Part shown: positions 43,851-49,535 of the stretch, one piece after another
Layout: each line of letters opens with the position of its first letter
Numbering within the stretch: position 1 is the first letter of the stretch
NCBI GenBank assembly: GCA_017436325.1
Contig: JAFSDI010000039.1
Location: forward strand, 1-49,535
Reading direction: 5' to 3'
Length of the DNA stretch: 49,535 bases
Source of the DNA: Alphaproteobacteria bacterium
GTDB lineage: Bacteria > Pseudomonadota > Alphaproteobacteria > Rs-D84
The notes under the pieces: generated by a model
The model's database searches: none
Told to the model about the DNA's origin: nothing
Seen by the model: only the letters and a program-made list of their open reading frames with translations
Translations under genes and position numbers: made by a program

Positions 43851-43928
43851 GGCGGATATAGCTCAGTTGGTTAGAGCGTTGGTTTGTGGTACCAAATGTC
43901 GCCGGTTCGAGTCCGGTTATCCGCCCCA
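43851..43928 (+). tRNA. tRNA-His (GTG), with encoded G-1 and C73
   Basis: Acceptor GCGGATA/TATCCGC plus G-1 (43851) opposite C73 (43925). Anticodon loop TTGTGGT gives GTG. CCA encoded. The canonical G-1:C73 state is informative, because several alphaproteobacterial orders have lost it. Confidence 0.94.
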
Positions 43929-43936
43929 TATTTGAT

Positions 43937-43976
43937 GATGCCCCTTTGAAGCATATTTTCAAAGGGGCATCTTATT
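43937..43976 (+). terminator. Strong hairpin terminator after tRNA-His
   Basis: Fourteen-base arms (GATGCCCCTTTGAA and complement) at 43937-43950 and 43958-43971 with a short loop and T-rich tail. It ends the tRNA-Ala/repeat/tRNA-His transcript. Confidence 0.85.
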
Positions 43977-44020
43977 GAAATTACCAATTTTTTCTTCAAC
44001 AAAAAAAGTTCGAACTTATA

Positions 44021-44191
44021 AGTGAATAATTTCCACATTTGGAATCATATCGGCAATGTATTAGAAATCCTTGGTCCTAGCATGCGCTGCTTATAAATTT
44101 TCAAGAACTATCAATTGATTATAAAACCAAACAAGTCTTTCCAACCTCTGGTGGTCAACTTATAGCCAACCTTGAAAATAAAAACATATAA
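44021..44191 (+). pseudogene. Possible decayed coding fragment
   Basis: Two short open frames on the forward strand look protein-like: one ending EILGPSMRCL and, one frame over, ALLINFQELSIDYKTKQVF continuing to LIANLENKNI and a stop at 44189-44191. A single frameshift would join them. No start codon with a ribosome site. The rest of 43976-44196 holds nothing I recognise. Confidence 0.22.
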
Positions 44192-44196
44192 AAAAC

Positions 44197-44272
44197 TGGC
44201 GCGCCCGGCAGGATTCGAACCCGTGACCCGCAGATTAGAAATCTGGTGCATTATCCATTGTGCTACGGGCGC
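44197..44272 (-). tRNA. tRNA-Arg (TCT)
   Basis: Acceptor GCGCCCG/CGGGCGC, anticodon loop TTTCTAA gives TCT, T loop TTCGAAT, discriminator G and CCA encoded. It marks the left side of the accessory segment that runs to tRNA-Leu. Confidence 0.95.
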
Positions 44273-44288
44273 ACATCTGGTGCATTAT
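44241..44288. repeat. 14-bp direct repeat from tRNA-Arg
   Basis: ATCTGGTGCATTAT occurs inside the tRNA (44241-44254, anticodon/D-arm part) and again at 44275-44288 just outside its 5' end. It may be a trace of an integration or slippage event. Confidence 0.5.
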
Positions 44289-44410
44289 ATCTTAAAAATC
44301 CCCAAAAACAAGAACGGATTTTATCTAGCTTTATTTTTTGTTATTTTTTTAACACATACCCCCAATCCCCCCGACAAAAAATCTACCTAACCACAGGTTT
44401 ATTCCTATAT

Positions 44411-44439
44411 TTGCAAATAAGTATTTTTTCAGGTATAAT
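44411..44439 (+). promoter_or_regulatory. Promoter of structured RNA copy B
   Basis: TTGCAA at 44411-44416, spacing 17, perfect TATAAT at 44434-44439; start point near 44446. Confidence 0.8.
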
Positions 44440-44445
44440 GTAAAA

Positions 44446-44656
44446 GAATCCGATGGGAATTGGATTCGGGGCCTTCATAAGCCTTTATCAAGTCGGTGCG
44501 TATGCATCGTGATTCCAGTTATGGTGCATCGCACCGTTATTACCCTGTCCAATATGGTCGGTGTGCCACATGTTATATATTGAAGATATGTGGGGTCATT
44601 ACTTGATATGATTTTATGAACACCCCGACCGCCAATTCCACCGGCGGTTATTTTTT
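44446..44656 (+). ncRNA. Structured leader RNA, copy B (novel candidate)
   Basis: About 211 nt, homologous to 21524-21755 (reverse). Helices: 5' hairpin CCGAT-GGGA-ATTGG (44450-44463); inner closing helix TCGGGG/CCCCGA (44466-44471 with 44623-44628); ATCAAGT/ACTTGAT (44487-44493 with 44601-44607); GGTGCG/CGCACC (44495-44500 with 44530-44535); CCACAT/ATGTGG (44566-44571 with 44588-44593); terminator ACCGCC/GGCGGT (44628-44633, 44643-44648) and T run. GGAATTGG (44456-44463) can also pair perfectly with CCAATTCC (44632-44639) in the terminator loop. Shared blocks: ATAAGCCTT, AAGTCGGTGCG, CATTACTT, CCCGACCGC. A gene starts 21 bases after the T run. Confidence 0.78.
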
Positions 44657-44676
44657 ACCAACAAGAGGAACACTCC

Positions 44677-45114
44677 ATGAGAATCAAATTTTTTACAATA
44701 TTTATTTGTATACTACTAGCAGGATGCACCGAAACAATTATTTTTCCATACGAAGGCTCCCAAACAATAAAAGGAGATGGAGGATTTTTGAACTACAGAC
44801 AGATAATTGACGAAGAAACACAATTCGACAATGGATACAAATATAATCAAGTGTCCATTTATCTATCAGGCCTGCCACTCGACAAAAGCTGCGAATTAAT
44901 TGGACTTATAACTAGCTCCAACATGGAGGAAATTGTCAACACAACACTTGAGCTAGAAGGAAACACATTAACACAATCTGGTGTCAGCTTTCCTTTAAGT
45001 TTTGATAATAAATCAGGAACCCTAGAAAACTCTGTGAAACCCACCTCAGAAATAATACACGCTGGCAATTTCCATCTGCCAATTTATCGCTATAACGCAT
45101 TCGAATGCAAATAA
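44677..45114 (+). CDS. Lipoprotein downstream of RNA copy B
   Basis: A 145-residue protein with signal peptide and lipobox LAGC (MRIKFFTIFICILLAGCTE, Cys at residue 17). The mature part is beta-rich with two more cysteines. AGAGGAACACTCC precedes the ATG. It is the first gene of a three-gene operon behind the structured RNA. There is no room for another promoter between the RNA terminator and this gene. No family recognised; use of ACA/ATA codons is heavier than in core genes. Confidence 0.72.
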   Translation: MRIKFFTIFICILLAGCTETIIFPYEGSQTIKGDGGFLNYRQIIDEETQFDNGYKYNQVSIYLSGLPLDKSCELIGLITSSNMEEIVNTTLELEGNTLTQSGVSFPLSFDNKSGTLENSVKPTSEIIHAGNFHLPIYRYNAFECK

Positions 45115-45131
45115 TGAAAAGGATACAATTC

Positions 45132-45872
45132 ATGAAATACTTATACCTCATAATATGTTCTATATTATTATCCATTAACGCCACAATACCATCCTATGCC
45201 ACATCCACAAAAAAAGAAATTATAAAAACAAGCACTTCACGCCAACTTAGTACAAAAGGAACAAATTTTTTTAAGGTTGTGTACTATTCCGACGGCTCTA
45301 TTATCAGCACACAAATTCCAGAACAAGAATTCGACCAAATTAATGAAAAAAAAGAAATCCCGGCAATCTTTAAAGAAAACGCCCCATTTCCCGCACATAA
45401 AAACATAAAACAAAATATTAACAACACACACAAAAAAACACCATCAAACGAAACGGATATTAGTACCAATCCAGAACAAAACACAGAAAAAAGACAACAA
45501 ATATACGACTTTAATGAAATATTACACCAGGCAAACAACACAATAACCAACCAAGCAGACAGAGCAAAATTTGCACGCCAACTAGCACATTCTATACAAA
45601 GCAAACCAGAAGACTACTTTATTGGGCACGAAAGAATCCCTGATTTCAAAGAAGGATTTTGGTCAGGGTTTCAAAAGGGAAATAGCAGCACGATATACCA
45701 AACATCCAATAATAAACTAACCCCTAACGCAGCTACTTCTGCATACATCGGATACTATTTCGGCAAATTTTCACTACCAATATTTATTGTAATATTAGCC
45801 AGTACATATTTAAAACATAAACAAAATAACAATAAAAACAAAAAGAAAAAAAGAGAAAAATATGTCAAATAA
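45132..45872 (+). CDS. Exported protein with C-terminal TM, unknown
   Basis: I use the ATG at 45132 (AAAAGG ten bases upstream), which gives 246 residues with signal peptide MKYLYLIICSILLSINATIP. A long Asn/Lys/Thr-rich, probably disordered region follows; near residue 180 is the segment FKEGFWSGFQKGN. A C-terminal TM (about 213-232) and a strongly basic tail (KHKQNNNKNKKKKREKYVK) anchor it in the inner membrane. It overlaps the next gene by 11 bases. No family recognised. Confidence 0.6.
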   Translation: MKYLYLIICSILLSINATIPSYATSTKKEIIKTSTSRQLSTKGTNFFKVVYYSDGSIISTQIPEQEFDQINEKKEIPAIFKENAPFPAHKNIKQNINNTHKKTPSNETDISTNPEQNTEKRQQIYDFNEILHQANNTITNQADRAKFARQLAHSIQSKPEDYFIGHERIPDFKEGFWSGFQKGNSSTIYQTSNNKLTPNAATSAYIGYYFGKFSLPIFIVILASTYLKHKQNNNKNKKKKREKYVK

Positions 45873-46071
45873 AAACATACCAGATAATGCCATTGACAGA
45901 TTCTTCTTCAAAATCGGCCAAAGTTTTATAAACACAGGCAAAACAATAAAAGAATCAAAAGTAATCAATAAGACCATCGTAAAACCTTTAACCGTAGGAC
46001 CACTTGCTGTAATCCTGTGGTATATTATAATATTTTGCATCATCGGATTAATTGCCTCATTAGCAGATTAA
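45862..46071 (+). CDS. Small membrane protein, 69 aa
   Basis: Begins MSNKNIPDNAIDRFFFKIG, basic middle, and one C-terminal hydrophobic segment (about 48-67). It overlaps the preceding gene by 11 bases; AAAAAGAGAAAAAT serves as a weak ribosome site. Last gene of the RNA-B operon. Unknown function; probably interacts with the preceding membrane protein. Confidence 0.6.
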   Translation: MSNKNIPDNAIDRFFFKIGQSFINTGKTIKESKVINKTIVKPLTVGPLAVILWYIIIFCIIGLIASLAD

Positions 46072-46089
46072 CAAAGCACCCATGTTAAC

Positions 46090-46127
46090 AAAAAAAATCC
46101 CAAATTCCCGTACATACAGTGCGGGAA
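46090..46127 (-). terminator. Intrinsic terminator for the truncated primase/helicase gene
   Basis: TTCCCG and CGGGAA arms at 46105-46110 and 46122-46127; T run on the reverse strand. Confidence 0.7.
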
Positions 46128-46161
46128 AATGGGAATTCTTAAACCAACAGCAATCAAACTG

Positions 46162-47361
46162 TCAACGCTCGGTTTCTATTTCTTGTTTAAGCCGATACAC
46201 CTGACTTTTAGACAAGCCCGTAATTTTCACAATTTCTTTTACAGTTTTGTCCTCTGCTAGCAAACGCTCGACCTGCTTATAACCATATTCTTGTGGGTTA
46301 TCAGTCAACACCCAGCGCAATCCACACACATCTCCATTCAAATCGTAAACCTCAATCAATCTGGCTGCAAAATCGTTAACCGCATCGCCCGCAACACCTC
46401 GCGTCTTGGTGTATCTAACAACAGCAATTGCACCATCACTGGACCGATGACCAGATGCTACCTCCAAACAAACAGAAGAGTTTAATATAGCCTCTATTGC
46501 CGAAGACCCCCGCGGGCCACGATTTTTATCTTTGCCCGTATGATGAATCCACAATAACGATACACCCTTGGCACGCAACTTTCGTGACCATGCATTATAT
46601 TCAACCCAACTGTCAGCATCATTTTCGCGCCCAGCCGTATACAAAGAGAAGATATTATCAACGATTACTAAATCTGATTGGTTTATGTAAGCTTCCAACT
46701 GTGCTTGCCCACGCTTTGTTGCCAAATCCGGCATAGTGGCATCTTGCTGCATACCTGCTAAAAACAAGCGCAAATTTTCCTTTTTTACATGCTTACCCTC
46801 TTTTTCAAACCCCGCAATCAATAAATTTAATCTATCCTGCATCTCACGCGCGTCCATTTCGCCATCCACATATAAAACTCTACGTGGCTTATCCACCTTG
46901 AAATGCAAGAAATCAAATCCGCTAGCTACCGCACAAGCCATAGCCAACCCCATAAAGGTTTTCCCTACTCCACGTTCCGCATATAAAAGAGACACACCAT
47001 TCTGTGGAATAAATGGATATAGCAAAAATTCTATTTTAGGCAACGGCTCTTTCAAAAACTCATTTGCACCAAACACTTTAAAACCGAAATCCATTTCTTG
47101 GCCCCATATTTCATCTAATGAGCACGATAACTGATTTCTGACTTCATCTACCCCACAATGCACCGCCACATCATTAAAATCAGATGCACCAGACACATTT
47201 ATCTTAGGCACACAAATGGTCAGTCCGTATCTTTGTGCCACCTCAGTTGCATATTTTACCCCTGTGTTATCCGATTTTTCCCAATCATTATCTGCCGCAA
47301 TTACAATTTTAGCATTGGGGTATTTGCCAACCAGCTCCGATGCAACGGGACGTAATATCAC
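46162..47361 (-). CDS. Truncated phage/plasmid primase-helicase (Toprim fragment plus RepA-like AAA ATPase)
   Basis: A 399-residue frame starting with a GTG at 47361 that has no ribosome site. The first 60 residues are the C-terminal part of a Toprim domain (KIVIAADND, then DFNDVAV). Then a RepA-like ATPase: Walker A YAERGVGKTFM (about 128-138), Walker B VLYVDGEM and LVIVDNIFSLY. A C-terminal helix-turn-helix (VKEIVKITGLSKSQVYRLKQ) ends it. The zinc-finger and primase N-domain is missing; the homology stops at the junction near 47355, where it meets the MuF remnant head to head. Phage origin, probably inactive. Confidence 0.75.
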   Translation of the reverse strand: MILRPVASELVGKYPNAKIVIAADNDWEKSDNTGVKYATEVAQRYGLTICVPKINVSGASDFNDVAVHCGVDEVRNQLSCSLDEIWGQEMDFGFKVFGANEFLKEPLPKIEFLLYPFIPQNGVSLLYAERGVGKTFMGLAMACAVASGFDFLHFKVDKPRRVLYVDGEMDAREMQDRLNLLIAGFEKEGKHVKKENLRLFLAGMQQDATMPDLATKRGQAQLEAYINQSDLVIVDNIFSLYTAGRENDADSWVEYNAWSRKLRAKGVSLLWIHHTGKDKNRGPRGSSAIEAILNSSVCLEVASGHRSSDGAIAVVRYTKTRGVAGDAVNDFAARLIEVYDLNGDVCGLRWVLTDNPQEYGYKQVERLLAEDKTVKEIVKITGLSKSQVYRLKQEIETER

Positions 47362-48061
47362 AGTCAGAACCGCATGGCGGTGGCATACAGAAGTAGACGA
47401 GCAGACGTGTGATGATTGTTTGGGTTTTGCTGATACAATTTATGAAAATATGGAAGATATACCAGAAAATCCACACCACCCTAATTGTCGTTGTTGGATA
47501 GAAGAAATAGAATTAGATGATAGCGATGAACTAAATAATGATGAAAGACGAACTAGAATAGTCCGCCAGGGAATGAAAAACGAGGGCGGATATGTTGATG
47601 ATCCTGATTTAATAGACCAACCAACAAACATAGGCGTAACACAACCCACATTGGATAAATACAATGCTGACCACCCAAATTTTAATTTCCCAGAAACAGT
47701 AAAAGATTTAAGCCCTGAACAAGTGCAACAAATATATAAGGAGGATTATTATGATGAACGCCGTATAGGAGAAATTGAAAACGAAAGAATTGCAATGGCG
47801 ATATTTGATATGGGGCTTATGAGTAATTTTGGAAACGTAGGAAAAATGGTTCAGGAAACATTAAATGATTCAATGGGTGAAAGTTTGAAAGTGGACGGAA
47901 ATATTGGAAATAATACAATTGGGGCGCTAAATAATATCTCAGAAAATAAAGTCGATAAATTTATGGATGACTTAAAAGAAAACAGATTAGAATATTTGCA
48001 GATACTGCCGGATTGGGAAAAATATGGTGACGGTTGGGCAAATCGTACAAATACATATTGA
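47216..48061 (+). CDS. MuF-like head protein remnant fused to GH108-type lysozyme
   Basis: The frame is open from 47216, but the first 47 codons are antisense to the primase and look non-coding; the true protein part starts near 47355. Residues 48-100 match the C-terminus of MuF minor head proteins: AWRWHTEVDEQTCDDC and HPNCRCW. Then a GH108-like lysozyme: NEGGYVDDPDL with the catalytic Glu (about 122), TNIGVTQPTLDKYN, and the peptidoglycan-binding VDGNIGNNTIGALN. Such MuF fusions to effector domains are known from phages. The N-terminus of the MuF gene is lost, so expression is uncertain. Confidence 0.6.
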   Translation: MVSPYLCATSVAYFTPVLSDFSQSLSAAITILALGYLPTSSDATGRNITVRTAWRWHTEVDEQTCDDCLGFADTIYENMEDIPENPHHPNCRCWIEEIELDDSDELNNDERRTRIVRQGMKNEGGYVDDPDLIDQPTNIGVTQPTLDKYNADHPNFNFPETVKDLSPEQVQQIYKEDYYDERRIGEIENERIAMAIFDMGLMSNFGNVGKMVQETLNDSMGESLKVDGNIGNNTIGALNNISENKVDKFMDDLKENRLEYLQILPDWEKYGDGWANRTNTY

Positions 48062-48093
48062 TTTTGCAGATCTTTATTTGTCATAATGTTCGT

Positions 48094-48591
48094 ATGAAAA
48101 AGATGGTGATTTTATTGACTTTATTGATTCCCGTGGCTTCATGGGGGCACCCCATCGACACTTGGATTGATAAAATCATTGAATATGAAACAGCTAATAA
48201 AAGAACTGACCCAGCGCTGATAAACGCATACGCTGTGAATCAAGAAAAACTGGATATGTATCGGGCGGCCCATCCACGTTTTAATTTCCCAGAACATATC
48301 AAAGATTTGAGTTATGCACAGGCAGAACAAATATTGTATTATTTTTGGGATAATTACAGATTCAGTGATTACAAGTATGACGATATACTGGAACGGGTAT
48401 GGGATTTGATGATACACATGTCAATGGCGGATTTAGATATTGCAATAAACAACTGTATCCGCAAATACTATGATTTTGACGAAGGTTTTTATGCGCCATT
48501 TGGCTCAATCGCATCGGTGCAACTGCTGAATGGAATGGCACCAAAGAACGTCCCAGAATTTTGGAAAATATTAAATGAAGTAAAGTACTAA
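48094..48591 (+). CDS. Exported GH108-like protein, catalytic motif altered
   Basis: I use the ATG at 48094, which starts a signal peptide (MKKMVILLTLLIPVASWG), giving 165 residues. YAVNQEKLDMYRAAHPRFNF aligns with GVTQPTLDKYNADHPNFNF of the preceding lysozyme and KDLSYAQAEQI with KDLSPEQVQQI, so the two are tandem relatives. The EGGY catalytic region is replaced by EYETANKR. It may be an inactive binding protein, immunity-like protein or an altered hydrolase. No clear ribosome site. Confidence 0.55.
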   Translation: MKKMVILLTLLIPVASWGHPIDTWIDKIIEYETANKRTDPALINAYAVNQEKLDMYRAAHPRFNFPEHIKDLSYAQAEQILYYFWDNYRFSDYKYDDILERVWDLMIHMSMADLDIAINNCIRKYYDFDEGFYAPFGSIASVQLLNGMAPKNVPEFWKILNEVKY

Positions 48592-48749
48592 CTTGCTGTT
48601 TCAATTTCCACTAATATCTTATTCAACAACAGGCCTAAATCAAGCACTTGTTGTATATTTTCGGTTCGAGGTGTGTCAAATTCGGGGTCCCATATTTGAC
48701 GATAGGAATTGTCATTGATTACAAAAGACCACCCAATTGGGTGGTCTTA
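48588..48749 (-). pseudogene. Possible C-terminal gene remnant
   Basis: On the reverse strand a frame without start codon between stops at 48747-48749 and 48588-48590 encodes a natural-looking end including FVINDNSYRQIWDPEFDTPR and LLLNKILVEIETAS. It overlaps the tRNA-Leu terminator. It could be a leftover of a deleted gene in the prophage scar. Confidence 0.22.
48725..48748 (-). terminator. Terminator of tRNA-Leu
   Basis: A perfect 24-bp palindrome, AAGACCACCC followed by AATT and its mirror, with TTTT on the reverse strand, directly after tRNA-Leu. Confidence 0.82.
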
Positions 48750-48753
48750 AATC

Positions 48754-48838
48754 TGGTGGCCCTGGTCGGACTCGAACCGACACTCCTCGCGGAACTTGAT
48801 TTTGAGTCAAGCGCGTCTACCAATTCCGCCACGGGGCC
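48754..48838 (-). tRNA. tRNA-Leu (CAA)
   Basis: Class II tRNA with D-arm GGCGGAATTGGTAGACGC, anticodon loop CTCAAAA (anticodon CAA), long variable arm and T loop TTCGAGT. Acceptor GGCCCCG/CAGGGCC has one C-A mismatch (sixth pair). CCA encoded. Confidence 0.93.
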
Positions 48839-48862
48839 AAACAAAAACAAAACTACAAATAA

Positions 48863-49231
48863 TTATGCAGCCTGTCTTGCTTCAACTTTCTTTACCAAGC
48901 GTGCGCTGCGGTTCGCCTTGTGCACAGGCTTTTTCGCAGGTGCAGCAGGTTTCCCAGCCTTCTTTTCAATCGCTTTCTTTATTGTCGCCATTTCTTCTGT
49001 CAAACGTGACACCGGCTTTGACATTACATAGCCATCTAAACCGCCATGCTTTGTCAATGTACGTAAACCAGCAGTCGAAATGCGCAATGAAAAATCACGA
49101 CCAAGAATTTCACTGTGGAACTTTAATTTCTGAAGATTTGGCAAGAAAGTACGCTTTGTGCGACGATGAGAGTGGGAAACATTCATCCCAACTTCTGTTT
49201 TCTTACCTGTAACTTTACATACACGTGGCAT
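48863..49231 (-). CDS. rpmB: 50S ribosomal protein L28
   Basis: 122 residues. The core MPRVCKVTGKKTEVGMNVSH and RRTKRTFLPNLQ is L28; the family is usually shorter, and here a basic Ala/Lys-rich tail (about residues 85-122) extends it, as in several alphaproteobacteria. AAAGGTAGAG precedes the ATG. Confidence 0.95.
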   Translation of the reverse strand: MPRVCKVTGKKTEVGMNVSHSHRRTKRTFLPNLQKLKFHSEILGRDFSLRISTAGLRTLTKHGGLDGYVMSKPVSRLTEEMATIKKAIEKKAGKPAAPAKKPVHKANRSARLVKKVEARQAA

Positions 49232-49355
49232 AATACTCTACCTTTAATTAATAGCGTGGCTAAATTTATAACATTTTTTAATAAAAGTCAAGTAAAGTTT
49301 TATTTTTTTATATAAAAACATAAATTTTCTGTTCTGGGGCATTTGTTCCTGTGTC

Positions 49356-49383
49356 TTGACAGGCTTTTTTATGGCACTATATA
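49356..49383 (+). promoter_or_regulatory. Promoter of the Clp ATPase gene
   Basis: TTGACA at 49356-49361, spacing 16, TATATA at 49378-49383. It is a housekeeping-type sequence, not a heat-shock one. Confidence 0.6.
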
Positions 49384-49425
49384 TACATTAAAATAACAAC
49401 ACAACCCCCAAAAGGAGTATGAATT

Positions 49426-49535
49426 ATGAATCCAGATGATTTACAAGAAACACCGCAGCAAGCAATAGAAAAATACACTACTGATTTTACAAAACTTGCT
49501 GCAGATGGAAAACTTGATCCTGTTATTGGACGCGA
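49426..49535 (+). CDS. Clp family ATPase, N-terminal part only
   Basis: Cut by the window end. Begins [20 protein letters not shown] and reaches GKLDPVIGR, the start of the first AAA+ module of ClpA/ClpB/ClpC. The usual N-domain repeats are absent, so this may be an N-domain-less form. AAAGGAGTATGAATT precedes the ATG. Which Clp it is cannot be told from 36 residues. Confidence 0.75.
   Translation, partial: MNPDDLQETPQQAIEKYTTDFTKLAADGKLDPVIGR

Overview
The window is AT-rich and reads as a chromosomal segment of an uncultured, host- or gut-associated alphaproteobacterium. Three things support this. The block frr-uppS-cdsA-rseP-bamA is in the alphaproteobacterial order, though without dxr. 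A CarD-type regulator and a BamE lipoprotein are present. A single-chain pyruvate:ferredoxin oxidoreductase and a 2[4Fe-4S] ferredoxin suggest fermentative, anaerobic life. A GTC-type palindromic repeat at the left edge resembles repeats of Rickettsiales-like genomes. tRNA-His carries an encoded G-1:C73 pair. I cannot fix the genus.

Layout. 0.2-2.5 kb: small membrane protein, LrgA/LrgB pair, putative HExxH metalloprotein. 2.5-6.3 kb: large HCxG-motif protein of unknown function, RNase PH, MprF-type flippase-domain protein. 6.5-12 kb: RNase E/G, MerR regulator, gyrA. 12-15.7 kb: rpmH in its own unit, several unrecognised genes, a second HCxG-motif protein, a phage tail-fibre-like protein. 15.7-19.7 kb: a reverse-strand glycan operon (GT2, UDP-GlcNAc 2-epimerase, GT2, GT4). 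20-22.3 kb: tRNA-Pro and an accessory stretch with exported proteins and structured RNA copy A. 22.4-30 kb: CorA, CarD, BamE, PFOR, CtpA. 30-31.8 kb: a kinase-fold protein overlapping a Fic/Doc-like protein with a degenerate active site. 32-40.3 kb: envelope biogenesis block, then a VirB8-like membrane cluster and YraN. 40.3-43.2 kb: outer-membrane barrel, ferredoxin, Bax inhibitor-1 protein, Lgt. 43.3-48.8 kb: tRNA cluster with tRNA-Ala-derived tandem repeats, structured RNA copy B leading an operon of exported proteins, and a prophage scar carrying a truncated primase/helicase and a MuF-lysozyme fusion. 48.8 kb to the end: tRNA-Leu, rpmB and the start of a Clp ATPase.

The strongest candidate for something new is a pair of homologous structured RNAs, about 210-230 nt, at 21524-21755 (reverse strand) and 44446-44656 (forward strand). 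Each starts near a promoter, has a covarying helix scaffold and ends in an intrinsic terminator only about 21-24 nt before the start codon of a gene for an exported protein. There is no room for another promoter between terminator and gene, so they look like cis-acting leaders (riboswitch or attenuator class). Other leads are the paired HCxG proteins, the kinase/pseudo-Fic operon, the tRNA-derived repeats and a possible small RNA with an anti-Shine-Dalgarno-like loop.
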